Virus record (IMG/VR): IMGVR_UViG_3300031857_000306 | Coordinates: 1 to 49,603 of that record | Length of the DNA: 49,603 nucleotides | From: a virus | Strand: one strand, 5' to 3' | Shown here: positions 28,081 to 35,798 of the stretch, in pieces | Layout: every line of letters starts with the position of its first letter | Numbering within the stretch: the first letter of the stretch is position 1 | Made by a program: the position numbers and the translations under genes | The notes under the pieces: model-generated | Told to the model about the DNA's origin: nothing | The model's database searches: none | Seen by the model: only the letters and a program-made list of their open reading frames with translations

Positions 28081-28143
28081 AGTAATAATAGGCTGAACCC
28101 TCTGCTCGATTTAAGCTAATCCTCTTTAGCACCCATTATTACT
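28081..28143 (-). promoter_or_regulatory. Repeated 5'-UTR RNA motif, copy 1 (riboswitch/operator-like)
   Basis: A 9-bp stem (28081-28089 with 28135-28143) closes a 63-base element. Reading on the minus strand, it holds GGTGCTA, a GCTAA/TTAGC hairpin with loop AGAGGA, then TTAAAT, a GAG-rich strand and AGCC. Copy 2 at 38002-38069 shares the same order of blocks. It ends 17 bases before the start codon of the 83-residue gene. Confidence 0.5.
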
Positions 28144-28375
28144 TAATTATTAATTGCTCTACATGAGATTACTGTAAAGACTAGATTTTAGCTGGTTTCC
28201 TGCTATTTGAGTAACCAATTACTGTCTTACCAGACGTAAACCCTTCAACCATTTACTTGGGGAGAGGATGGTTTTCCAAACGTATTCCCAATGAGTTCTT
28301 TTGTAAAACCTAAGAACCAGCAGCTATAACTTGTGTTAAGGTCAAGTTACCATCACTTTAAGCACCTCTTACTTA
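28144..28375 (-). ncRNA. Structured intergenic RNA region with tandem hairpins
   Basis: No gene is present. Perfect hairpins follow one another: TAGC/GCTA (28189-28205), AGTAA/TTACT (28210-28223), GTCT/AGAC (28224-28235), GTAAA/TTTAC (28236-28256), GTTCTT/AAGAAC (28295-28317) and TAACTTG/CAAGTTA (28327-28349). Three abut with no spacer, which implies coaxial stacking. It lies between SSB (upstream) and the repeated motif. Group I intron core strands and tRNA arms were looked for and not found. Strand is inferred from the operon. Confidence 0.45.
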
Positions 28376-28382
28376 ATATTTA

Positions 28383-28967
28383 TTAAAATGTAACTGAGTC
28401 AGCAGCAGGGCTACTAAAAGTAGTATCTGTTGTAGCTGGTTCAATAGCTAACTTCTTAATGTTTTTCTCAGCACTAAAGAATAACTTAGAATCTGATTCA
28501 GCAACTTGTTTTGATTCACAGAATACACCATTACTAAAAGATGAAGCTACATATTTAGTTCCTTTTTGAGAAACTTTCTCTTCACCAATTACTTTTAATC
28601 TGAATTCTTTACCTGTTAATAAAATAGCAAGTTTTTGAGCTAATTCTTCAGCAGTTTTAGCATTAGGCATCTTAGTCTTAGCTGTAGTTTCATCTAAAGA
28701 GTTAGATGCAGCAACTAAAGCTAATATTGCATTCTTAGAAATATCCCAAGCAGATTTTTGTTTACCTGGATTAACTACTGTACTCAAGTAATACTGTTGT
28801 TTTAATTCTGCTCCATGAGAATCTTCAACTGTAAACTCTAAATAAGGAGTTTGTTTTTGAGTACTTACACCATTAGTAATAGCTGTTACTTTAACAATAC
28901 TAATTCCTGGTTTAATAGTTTCTTTGTAATTACCTTTAGATACTTCTGCGTTTTCAAAATTGAACAT
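28383..28967 (-). CDS. Single-stranded DNA-binding protein, phage type
   Basis: A 194-residue protein with an OB-like beta-rich core (KPGISIVKVTAITNGVSTQ, YLEFTVEDSHGAELKQQYYL) and a flexible Ala/Thr/Ser-rich acidic tail ending DSVTF, the usual SSB protein-interaction tip. It lies just upstream of the TOPRIM primase and next to the Sak4-like ATPase, the standard place for SSB in phage replication modules. The A-rich leader ahead of its ATG (28967) suggests high expression. Confidence 0.75.
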   Translation of the reverse strand: MFNFENAEVSKGNYKETIKPGISIVKVTAITNGVSTQKQTPYLEFTVEDSHGAELKQQYYLSTVVNPGKQKSAWDISKNAILALVAASNSLDETTAKTKMPNAKTAEELAQKLAILLTGKEFRLKVIGEEKVSQKGTKYVASSFSNGVFCESKQVAESDSKLFFSAEKNIKKLAIEPATTDTTFSSPAADSVTF

Positions 28968-29012
28968 AATTTATTTATTTTAATTGTTAATGATTTAATT
29001 TATAGGAGGGAA

Positions 29013-29383
29013 TTACTCTCCTAACTGATATTTTGCTATTTTATCCAAGATTAACTTATAATCATTTGGTTCAAATTTATCTAAACAACCCTCAGGTGAT
29101 TTAGCTAATCTAAGACCATCACTATTAGTTAATAATGAATATTCCATTTTTCCATTCACTTCTTTCACATCAGTGTGAAGGACATAAGTAAAGTATGAAG
29201 GTATTTTGATTTGATTATCTAATAACTTCCCTACTGTTTGTAAAGTAATAACACTATTACCATTCACATCAGTATTTCTTTCTGTATGTCCAATCACTAT
29301 AACATTTAAATCATCACGCAATTGTTCTTCTATTTTAATCAACCCTTGAAATACATCAAGAGCTAAATCTGACCACTTTTGAA
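29013..29383 (-). CDS. RecA/Sak4-like ATPase, exon 2
   Basis: C-terminal part of a P-loop ATPase interrupted by a group I intron. The frame reads QKWSDLALDVFQG, LRDDLNVIVIGHTERN (Walker B strand and sensor), GKLLDNQIKIPSYFTYVLH and AKSPEGCLDKFEPNDYKLI, matching the second half of phage Sak4/RecA-like single-strand annealing ATPases. If read alone the first usable start would be a TTG at 29342, which is not a real start. The exact 3' splice site is estimated (29384 or 29391). Confidence 0.75.
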
Positions 29384-29410
29384 CAAATATCGTATAACTT
29401 TCACTATACG

Positions 29411-29998
29411 TCAGACTATATCTTTTATTATCTTTTTCTTTGCACCAATAGGTTGTTCAAACATTCTTTCAGATGTCCAACCTCTTGATTTTCTATCGTA
29501 AATAATACTTAAAGGTATATTTAATAATTTACTCCATTCTTGAGCAGTTTTAAATTCTCCTTTATAAAAAATTAATTTTAAATTGTTATAAACAATAGCT
29601 TCTTCAAAACTCATATTACTTCTAAATATTCTTTTATGTAAATTATTATAATCTAAATTATATAATTCAGCCCATTCAGAAAGTATTTTTGTTTCTCCAT
29701 TATATGTATAAAGTAAATTAAACTCTCCCCTATTCATACATTGTTGTTTATTTGTAGACCACTTACAATTACCTGGTTCATAGTTTCCTAAATTATCAAT
29801 TCTGTCTAAAGAATGATTTTCAGGAGCTTTTCCCATATCTTGTAAAAAGTCTTCAAAAGAATTCTTCCACCTATCACAAACTTGAATATTATTTTCATAA
29901 TATTTACCGTGATTTTTATTACATGTAGAATAACATCTAGCTTTCATATTTTTCCAAGCTCTATATTCTTTTGTTAATTTACCATTAATTCTTCTCAT
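29411..29998 (-). CDS. HNH homing endonuclease (intron-encoded)
   Basis: A 195-residue HNH endonuclease: YRAWKNMKARCYSTCN at the N-terminus, CDRWKNSFEDFLQDMG, then HSLDRIDNLGNYEPGNCKW, the HNH core of phage homing enzymes, followed by DNA-binding repeats with ILSEWAELYNLDY and SKLLNIPLSIIY. It sits inside the group I intron and would cut intronless alleles to spread it. Its stop codon overlaps the catalytic S strand of the intron. A Bacteroidota-type promoter precedes the ATG. Confidence 0.88.
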   Translation of the reverse strand: MRRINGKLTKEYRAWKNMKARCYSTCNKNHGKYYENNIQVCDRWKNSFEDFLQDMGKAPENHSLDRIDNLGNYEPGNCKWSTNKQQCMNRGEFNLLYTYNGETKILSEWAELYNLDYNNLHKRIFRSNMSFEEAIVYNNLKLIFYKGEFKTAQEWSKLLNIPLSIIYDRKSRGWTSERMFEQPIGAKKKIIKDIV

Positions 29999-30014
29999 AT
30001 TATTTATTTTATTA

Positions 30015-30048
30015 CAAAGATACGATAATAACCTACCTTTTCGACAAA
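30015..30048 (-). promoter_or_regulatory. Bacteroidota-type promoter ahead of HNH gene
   Basis: On the minus strand TTTG (30045-30048) and TATCTTTG (30015-30022), an exact TAnnTTTG -7 box, are 22 bases apart; the HNH ATG follows 16 bases later. Consensus spacing is about 19-21, so spacing is slightly long. Confidence 0.5.
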
Positions 30049-30265
30049 TTTTCGACTAAAATTTATCTACTCTACTCCATTCATATTTTCACAAATATGT
30101 GTTTCGATAGTCGTTGAACCTTCATCTCATAAAGATGCTTGGCTGCTGATTGTCCAATTCTTACCTCTTTTACTATACTACAATCATTACTGTTGTAGGG
30201 AGTGTGTAAGACTCTAAGGAGTTTCCAGTCAGTTAAATAGGTTTATCCTGAGCTTCAATTTTAGT

Positions 30266-30566
30266 AGAACCCATTAATCTTAGAGTCTGCCATAACTCTA
30301 CTAGTTAAAAAGTGAGTAAAATCTTCTATGACAATAGTTTTAAACTTAGTACCTGCATTAGCTTTAGTTAAAATAACTTTAAGCTCAGGAAAAGTACTAC
30401 AATTAACTACATTGCCTTTATCTACACTGTATTTCACAGCACCACCTCTAAAAGGTAGTTCTTTTCTATTAGGTTTAATTAATAGAGTTGTATTCTCATC
30501 TAAATTTAATATACCTCTTGACTTCCCGGAACCAGGTTCTCCAATAACTAATACTATTCTTCCCAT
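30266..30566 (-). CDS. RecA/Sak4-like ATPase, exon 1
   Basis: N-terminal part of the split ATPase: MGRIVLVIGEPGSGKS with Walker A GEPGSGKS at 9-16, then TTLLIKPNRKELPFRG and TIVIEDFTHFL (78-88), the Walker B strand. With exon 2 the protein is about 223 residues, the usual size of phage Sak4-type recombination ATPases that act with SSB. Unspliced reading would stop at 30261 after ...KINGFY. It starts one base after the stop of the DnaB-like helicase. Confidence 0.75.
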
Positions 30567-30567
30567 G

Positions 30568-30903
30568 TTATTTGTTTAAGTATCTTGTGTAATCTTCTGA
30601 TGTCATTTCTTTAGGTAATTCTTCAAAGTAACCAGCTTCAGGTTTGGTATATAAACCAATAGATATATTGTCTTGACCTAATCTATTTTTAATTACCTTA
30701 AGAAGTCTGTATTTACCTTTTAAATTATAAGGAAATCCATCTACTTTAATATTGTAATTTAAGTTGGTTTCTAAATCCATTTTATAGGCATTCATTAAAC
30801 CCATTACTATATCAGCATCTTGGTAAGGAGAAGTTGAGTCTTTGAAATCAGTTTGTTGTGGAGAAATATCTGCACCTTTAAACTTTAATCGTTCAACACT
30901 ACT
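30568..30903 (-). CDS. DnaB-like replicative helicase, exon 2
   Basis: C-terminal part of a DnaB-family helicase: SSVERLKFKGADISPQQTDF, then PYQDADIVMGLMNAYKMD and YRLLKVIKNRLGQDNISIGL with ELPKEM, which correspond to the arginine-finger and C-terminal strands of phage DnaB helicases. It follows a group I intron; in-frame GTG at 30906 is not expected to be a real start. It ends next to the ATPase gene. Confidence 0.8.
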   Translation of the reverse strand, partial: SSVERLKFKGADISPQQTDFKDSTSPYQDADIVMGLMNAYKMDLETNLNYNIKVDGFPYNLKGKYRLLKVIKNRLGQDNISIGLYTKPEAGYFEELPKEMTSEDYTRYLNK

Positions 30904-31092
30904 CACATGTTATGTTAACTGCAACTTATTTTGTTATACTTGCAGAGCAGACTATACCATTATCCTATAGACTATAGGATACCCATTGGTAGTCGTTACG
31001 AGCTTATTAATTTCACAATTAATCTATCTCTCGGTATTGTCCTCTTCAGGATGTCCACCGATATTCTGGGTTATTCAAAGTATGTTACCATA

Positions 31093-31809
31093 CTAGGGGG
31101 CCGAGTAAAACCACTTATTATTTCTGTATATGTTATTTGTTTTTAAACATTTTGTAATATTACTTGGGTGTACATTAAAAAAAACCGCAACATCAGTTGC
31201 ACAATCCCATTTTTTAATAAAGTTACCTTCTAAATCATATTGCAATAATTCACGATGCCTACCTTTTCTTTTAAAAACATTTAATTTATTTTGAAATTTA
31301 AATATTGCCATATCTAATCTTATCCAATAATAATTATATGCTGTTTTTGTTAAATTACTATTACAAGACTCATAAACCCTTGTACACTTTTTAACATTTA
31401 AAAAAGTTTTTACCTCGTCTATTGTTTTAAAAACTTTTACTAACTTACCTTGTTTATTATAACATCCAAAATAGATTTTATCTTTTAATATAATAGGTTT
31501 TTCTATATCGTCCCAAGTATTTGAGACAACAGTGGCCTTATTATATCCGTATTTTGGATTTATTGATTGGTATTTATTAATATAAAATTGTTCAGCTCTT
31601 CTCAGTATATTATTAGAAACTTCTCTTATTAATTCAAACTTGAAATTATTCTCTCCATACTTATTATATGAAGATTGTAAGTGTTTGTTAATGTGTAAGT
31701 TACCTTTTAATTTACTAATATGTGCTTTAATTCTACTATCTATATTTATTGCACTACCAATATAAACTTTGTTTGTTACTAAATTTGTTATTTTGTATAT
31801 TCCTGTCAT
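31093..31809 (-). CDS. GIY-YIG homing endonuclease (intron-encoded)
   Basis: A 238-residue enzyme: GIYKITNLVTNKVYIGSA (3-20) is the GIY-YIG motif, followed by RIKAHISKLKG with the catalytic Arg, NKHLQSSYNKYGENNF and Glu in RRAEQFYI. The C-terminal half carries an intron-endonuclease DNA-binding repeat (LLQYDLEGNFIKKWDCATDV) of NUMOD1/IENR1 type. It lies in the 5' half of the helicase intron and should promote its homing. A promoter-like TTTG-N20-TATATTTA stands just upstream. Confidence 0.88.
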   Translation of the reverse strand: MTGIYKITNLVTNKVYIGSAINIDSRIKAHISKLKGNLHINKHLQSSYNKYGENNFKFELIREVSNNILRRAEQFYINKYQSINPKYGYNKATVVSNTWDDIEKPIILKDKIYFGCYNKQGKLVKVFKTIDEVKTFLNVKKCTRVYESCNSNLTKTAYNYYWIRLDMAIFKFQNKLNVFKRKGRHRELLQYDLEGNFIKKWDCATDVAVFFNVHPSNITKCLKTNNIYRNNKWFYSAP

Positions 31810-31812
31810 ATT

Positions 31813-31844
31813 TAAATATACGAAATAACTTTAACATACACAAA
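31813..31844 (-). promoter_or_regulatory. Bacteroidota-type promoter ahead of GIY-YIG gene
   Basis: On the minus strand TTTG (31841-31844), a 20-base spacer and TATATTTA (31813-31820; TAnnTTTG with one mismatch). The endonuclease ATG (31809) begins three bases later, so transcription from it would be leaderless or start inside the gene; the match may instead serve a slightly downstream start. Confidence 0.4.
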
Positions 31845-31865
31845 TTAATTTGTGATTTTTTTATG

Positions 31866-32588
31866 AAACCCTTGATTAAATTGGGCCACAATATAGAATG
31901 TCATATTAAACATATTTCTACATCCTACAATGTATTCAGATATTTTATCAATATTCTGTTTAAGTGTAAACCCTCTTTCTATCTTACCTAAAGCTAAGTG
32001 ATCTAATACTACAATATTATATTCTTCTTTATTATAAGCTGTCCAACCTGTTATTCTGTCTTTAGGATTACCATCATCATCAATATAAGGTATAGTTGTA
32101 AACTTACCTTTATCTGACATTGTTTTCCACCACTCAGAGTACAATCCAGTAGGATTAACCGGTGTCCAATGCCAAGTAATCTTTGAAAATAGTTCTTCTA
32201 ATTCAGGTAATGTATCATAAACTATTTCTTGTTCTTCTTCAGTTAACCTAGAATCACCTAATCCCTTAATAGTCTGAGGAGAGATAACTCTGTCATACTT
32301 ATTATAGATTAGTACAGATAACCAATTGGCTTTTTTACTTACTTCATCAATCTCCCAAGAGTAATAAGTTACATTAAATGGGATACCTTTTGCCTGAGCA
32401 TCTTGTAAACCATTTAGTAATATAAAATCACAAAGTGTCGTCTTACTAGATCCACTTAAACCACCGATTAAAGTGTAGCAACCTCTTTGTATATTATAAA
32501 TATACTTATTAATTCTGTCAAATCCATTAGCTAATCCTGTATATTCACCTGATAAACCCTGTTCTATCCTCTGTTTAAATTGCGTCAT
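31866..32588 (-). CDS. DnaB-like replicative helicase, exon 1
   Basis: N-terminal part of a DnaB/gp41-type helicase lacking the usual DnaB N-terminal domain. LIGGLSGSSKTTL is Walker A, YNIVVLDHLAL is Walker B, and TFYIVAQFNQG ends the exon at the strand before the H4/arginine-finger region. The start at 32588 (MTQFKQRIEQG) overlaps the upstream gene by 14 bases; an ATG at 32636 would overlap 62. With exon 2 the helicase is about 352 residues. It would unwind the fork and recruit the TOPRIM primase. Confidence 0.8.
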
Positions 32589-33177
32589 AGTCTGTGTTTG
32601 GTTTAGGTAATACTTCAAGATTAGTAACTTCATCAAGATATTGTTCCCAAGTTCTTTGAGAAAGGTAAGTAGCTAATAATTGCATAAATTCTTGTTTATT
32701 ATCTTTAAGATGGTCTCTGTGATATTTTTGCACACATAATAATATCTTCTTATGTAATTCTTTATTAACCAAACCAATACTCACTATCGTCGATTTATAT
32801 AATTTTTTACATCGTTGTAGATCATTATGTAGTGGTCTAGTACCACCAGTAATTCTTTTAACAGATTTTGGATAAGTAGACAGTAGTTCTTTAAATAGTA
32901 TTTCAAATTCTTTATTATCTGAAACATTAAATAAATTTTTAGCCTGGTCTGTTACTTTAATCTCATTAAATAGAATATTTGATTCATCTTTCAAGATAAT
33001 AAATCCAGAATCTCTTAATCTTTGAAATATTAATGTTTCTATTCTACCTGTGGTAGAAATATACTTCATTAACATTTCTTCTTCATTGTGAACTAAACAA
33101 AATAATACGAACCAATCCTCAATTTTAAGCTTATTAGTATATAATTTTGTTAAGTCTACACTAATTTGTTCAATCAT
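32575..33177 (-). CDS. Conserved hypothetical protein upstream of helicase
   Basis: A 200-residue helical protein, IEDWFVLFCLVHNEEEML near the N-terminus, Lys-rich in the middle. Its position between an SF2 helicase and the DnaB-like helicase suggests a replication accessory such as a helicase loader, but no motif proves it. It overlaps the SF2 gene by four bases (ATGA type). Confidence 0.5.
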   Translation of the reverse strand: MIEQISVDLTKLYTNKLKIEDWFVLFCLVHNEEEMLMKYISTTGRIETLIFQRLRDSGFIILKDESNILFNEIKVTDQAKNLFNVSDNKEFEILFKELLSTYPKSVKRITGGTRPLHNDLQRCKKLYKSTIVSIGLVNKELHKKILLCVQKYHRDHLKDNKQEFMQLLATYLSQRTWEQYLDEVTNLEVLPKPNTDYDAI

Positions 33178-34253
33178 ACGTACATAATTTTGTCTTGTCT
33201 AAATCCACTTAACGCAGATTTAACCCACTGTTCATCAATTGTATCTTTATAACATAGTATGTGTATAGTACTACAATCATTAGGATTTAACCTAAGAAAC
33301 CTAAATATCTTTTGACTAGCTTTTCTCTCATTGCCGTAAGAGTGTAGTATTATTCCATATTTAAGATTAGGTATATTAATTCCTTCTGATAGTTGCTCTA
33401 CAGCACATAATTTTAATAATTTACTTTGTTTAAATAACTCTAAATTTGAATCTGAGAACTTATTATTTGAATGATAAGTTGTTGTACAGATTCTAGCTGA
33501 TTGCTCTTGAGTACTAGCAAAACAAAGACATTTATTAAATTCTCCTATACTATTAAGAAGATATCGAGCTTTTAATTCCTTTGATAAAAATCCCTGCATT
33601 GCCTTCATGCGTTGAATAGCTGCAATCTGCTTCATTTTACCAATAGAATTATCTACTCTTCCTGTCCAATAATTATAGACAGCTAATTCACTTGTCATCC
33701 AAGTAGCTTGAGGTTTCACAACCTTAATATTTTTCTCTCCATCTAAATTAATATAATGTACTACAATTCTGTAGTCATTTAAAATAGAATGATCAATTGC
33801 CTCATCAGTATTATATGAGTATATAATAGGACAATACTTATCTATCATAAACCCTCTTTCAGATTTAGAATCTGTAGGAGGAGTTCCTGTTAGTCCTATA
33901 ATATATCCTCGATACTTACTTAACCAAGCATTATGAGAAAGTTTTAAAGAGTGACACTCATCTACATATATCCCATCATAATCATGATTTTGCTTATTTA
34001 AAGATATATATGTAGAAAATGTAATATTTTCAAGAAGATATTCAAGATTAAACTTTTTAGCGTCATCTTTCCAAGACTGAAAAATAGATTTCTTTGGAGC
34101 AACTACTAAAAATCTACAATGACCAAATTGCTTTGTAGCCATATGTTTTAATCCTATAAGGGTTTTACCTGTTCCTCCACTTAATGCTACACTAGCTCTA
34201 CTTTTATCTTCTAATAATGACAATACTTTTTCTTGAATAAGATCTTTAGTCAT
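33174..34253 (-). CDS. SF2 DNA/RNA helicase (DECH box)
   Basis: A 359-residue superfamily 2 helicase: motif I SGGTGKT at 25-31, motif Ia LVVAPKKS, motif II VDECH at 97-101, motif III LTGTPP at 121-126, and motifs V-VI in QLSEGINIPNLKYG and SQKIFRFLR. It is near the size of T4 UvsW-like and other minimal recombination helicases. In this operon it likely acts in recombination or fork restart. It ends in overlap with the unknown gene downstream. Confidence 0.85.
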   Translation of the reverse strand: MTKDLIQEKVLSLLEDKSRASVALSGGTGKTLIGLKHMATKQFGHCRFLVVAPKKSIFQSWKDDAKKFNLEYLLENITFSTYISLNKQNHDYDGIYVDECHSLKLSHNAWLSKYRGYIIGLTGTPPTDSKSERGFMIDKYCPIIYSYNTDEAIDHSILNDYRIVVHYINLDGEKNIKVVKPQATWMTSELAVYNYWTGRVDNSIGKMKQIAAIQRMKAMQGFLSKELKARYLLNSIGEFNKCLCFASTQEQSARICTTTYHSNNKFSDSNLELFKQSKLLKLCAVEQLSEGINIPNLKYGIILHSYGNERKASQKIFRFLRLNPNDCSTIHILCYKDTIDEQWVKSALSGFRQDKIMYV

Positions 34254-34254
34254 A

Positions 34255-34458
34255 TTAGTCTACAATCATGTAAGATGGTTTGTGAAACTTACGAATAGTC
34301 AAATTACAATCTTTTAATAGTTTAGTAGTTTGAGCTACATTTAAACCATAATAAGTTGCAATAGTTTCTTTCTTAGCACCATTATTAACCATAGTAGTTA
34401 ATTCTGATTTAGAAATAGTTTTAGGTGTGTTAGGTGTGTTTAAATTTGTTGTTTCCAT
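34255..34458 (-). CDS. Small HTH DNA-binding protein
   Basis: A 67-residue protein with a Thr/Pro/Asn N-terminal tail and a helix-turn-helix at about 19-52 (GAKKETIATYYGLNVAQTTK). It may regulate transcription of the replication block. It starts after an A-rich leader, directly downstream of the Tad2-family gene, and is followed one base later by the SF2 helicase. Confidence 0.6.
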   Translation of the reverse strand: METTNLNTPNTPKTISKSELTTMVNNGAKKETIATYYGLNVAQTTKLLKDCNLTIRKFHKPSYMIVD

Positions 34459-34480
34459 GTTTATTTATTTTATTTGTTTA

Positions 34481-34753
34481 TTAATTTAATATTATCCAAT
34501 CTTCTGCTAACGTATCACTTCCGCTTGGTGTCCAAGTTGCAATATCTTCTTGCGTTGTTTTTAAAGCCCAATAAGCACGATAAGGAACTAACTCACCTTT
34601 AAAATAATCTTTCATCACTTGTGTGCTTGCTGGATAAGCATTAGCTGGCACAATGTATGCAAACATACCTGAACCATTCCATCCAGTTCTAGCTACTTTT
34701 TTACCTTGTTTGGCAGCTTCAACAGCTTGTCCAAAATTTAAATTTTCTGTCAT
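34481..34753 (-). CDS. tad2: Tad2 (DUF2829) anti-Thoeris protein
   Basis: A 90-residue DUF2829 protein: LNFGQAVEAAKQGKKVAR at the N-terminus, GWNGSGMFAYIVP at 24-36 and AEDWIIL at 83-89, the family's conserved ends. DUF2829 proteins are known as Thoeris anti-defence 2, which forms tetramers and sequesters the cyclic ADP-ribose signal made by ThsB, blocking the Thoeris abortive response. Length and ends are normal for the family. It overlaps the upstream gene by four bases. Activity against a host system is inferred from the family. Confidence 0.85.
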   Translation of the reverse strand: MTENLNFGQAVEAAKQGKKVARTGWNGSGMFAYIVPANAYPASTQVMKDYFKGELVPYRAYWALKTTQEDIATWTPSGSDTLAEDWIILN

Positions 34754-35043
34754 ATTATTTGTTTATTATTTAAAAATTCTATTAAGTAGGTGTAATCTTG
34801 TGGTTCTTCGATAACAGGAGCTAGTTTAATACCTAATACATGTTCTTTGAATTGGTCAAAAGTTATAGAAACCACCCACCCCCCCAGCCAGCACCGAGTC
34901 CCTTCCCAATTTATATAATTAGAAGGACAAGGTTTATCTGAAAATTTAATAATATTAATTCTCCAATTATCTACAATTGGTCTTTGTTCTTCAGTAAAGT
35001 TTAAATACCAATTATTATATGGGAATGTAGATTTTTCTGTCAT
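34750..35043 (-). CDS. Paralogous phage protein with ITxxQFKxxVL module
   Basis: A 97-residue protein started at ATG 35043, one base after the stop of the GIY-YIG gene; the longer in-frame reading overlaps that gene by 86 bases and is unlikely. It has NWYLNFTEEQRPIVDNW, then VVSITFDQFKEHVLG and DYTYLIEFL. The same modules occur in at least two other proteins here (182 and 385 residues). The minus-strand coding sequence contains a run of seven G (34879-34885), odd for this AT-rich genome. Function unknown. Confidence 0.6.
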   Translation of the reverse strand: MTEKSTFPYNNWYLNFTEEQRPIVDNWRINIIKFSDKPCPSNYINWEGTRCWLGGWVVSITFDQFKEHVLGIKLAPVIEEPQDYTYLIEFLNNKQII

Positions 35044-35044
35044 G

Positions 35045-35782
35045 TTATAATACTTTAACTCCTTGAAATAATTTAAATTCCCATTTAAAATTTCCGGCTT
35101 TTTTTGATTTATTTCTACAACAACAACCAATACTTTGACTATTGATGTTTAATTCTAATGCTGCTGTTTTAATACTTTCCCATTCTTTTATAAAATTCAT
35201 ATTTAAATCATATTGTAATACTGGTTTCATTCTTGCTTTGGTAGCATTATTTTTATGTTGTAGAGTTTGCTTTTTTCCTTTATGACAAGCTATAAGTATA
35301 TCTATATGTTTTTGAGGTAATTTTCGTCCTTTAAAAGCATTACTTATATTTTTACGATGTTCTTCTGTAAAAATCCGACCTTTACCTGCCCTACTCATGT
35401 TTTCTCTCGTCTCTTTTGAATGTTTAAATCCTTTATTAGATGTACTAATTTTAAGTCTAATTTCATCACTAAAAACACTATAAGTATCTCCAAATTTAGG
35501 TAATTTACAATTTAACCCCTCTTCTTTTTCTAGCGCATTAAATCCCCATCCAATCATAGTTTCATATTTATACATCTCTTCAATAGGACCAGCCCAAATT
35601 ACATCAAAAGCATGGTTTTCATAACCATATTTAGATAAACTTCTATATAATTTTGTTTGTCCCTTACAATGTAATCTCTTATATTGAGAAAATCTATAAT
35701 CAAAATCAATTGTAGACCCTATATAAATTTTTCTTTTTGGGTTGGTAATCATATAAATAAACCCTATTCCACTTATTTTCAT
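35045..35782 (-). CDS. Free-standing GIY-YIG homing endonuclease (Seg-like)
   Basis: A 245-residue enzyme when started at ATG 35782; the ATG at 35809 would place the start within a promoter-like TATCTTTA. GIGFIYMITNPKRKIYIGS is the GIY-YIG motif. NUMOD3-type repeats follow (SKETRENMSRAGKGR, TEEHRKNISNAFKGRKL), and a NUMOD1-like C-terminal segment (VLQYDLNMNFIKEWESIKTA) ends it. No group I core strands flank it, and the neighbouring genes are not obviously halves of one gene, so it looks free-standing. Confidence 0.82.
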   Translation of the reverse strand: MKISGIGFIYMITNPKRKIYIGSTIDFDYRFSQYKRLHCKGQTKLYRSLSKYGYENHAFDVIWAGPIEEMYKYETMIGWGFNALEKEEGLNCKLPKFGDTYSVFSDEIRLKISTSNKGFKHSKETRENMSRAGKGRIFTEEHRKNISNAFKGRKLPQKHIDILIACHKGKKQTLQHKNNATKARMKPVLQYDLNMNFIKEWESIKTAALELNINSQSIGCCCRNKSKKAGNFKWEFKLFQGVKVL

Positions 35783-35798
35783 ATCTGTATTTTTATTA

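Larger units (their letters stand above)
29384..30265 (-). other. Group I intron with HNH endonuclease ORF
   Basis: Core strands on the minus strand: Q-like AATCAGCAGCCAAGC (about 30137-30151), R-like GGTTCAACGACTATCG (30105-30120) and S-like AAGATATAGTCTGA (29411-29424). R and S pair as P7 (GACTA with TAGTC). The HNH ORF lies between R and S, that is in the P8 region, and its TGA stop is the end of the S strand. Removing 29384-30265 joins the two halves of the Sak4-like ATPase in frame (K-I-N-G-F-F-Q-K-W). Splice sites are estimates from frame, a final exon U and a final intron G. Confidence 0.85.
30904..31865 (-). other. Group I intron with GIY-YIG endonuclease ORF
   Basis: On the minus strand the R-like strand CTCGTAACGACTACC (30989-31003) and S-like GGTATAGTCTGCTC (30946-30959) pair as P7 (GACTACC with GGTATAGTC) and enclose a strong P8 hairpin (TATCCTATAG/TATAGGATA). 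Unlike the neighbouring intron, the endonuclease ORF lies upstream of R, in the 5' half. Removing the intron joins the helicase halves as N-Q-G-F-S-S-V-E-R. Splice sites are estimates. Confidence 0.82.

Noticed and set aside
28081-28143. PreQ1-I riboswitch (AGAGGGTTC followed by TATAAAAAATTAAA)
   Set aside because: The second strand of the P1 stem and the loop motif are missing, and the second copy of the motif lacks the resemblance.
30238-30280. AATGGGTT/AACCTATT pairing as the P1 helix of the ATPase intron
   Set aside because: It offers no exon U paired with an intron G at the splice site; the splice site was placed instead from frame and core logic, and remains approximate.
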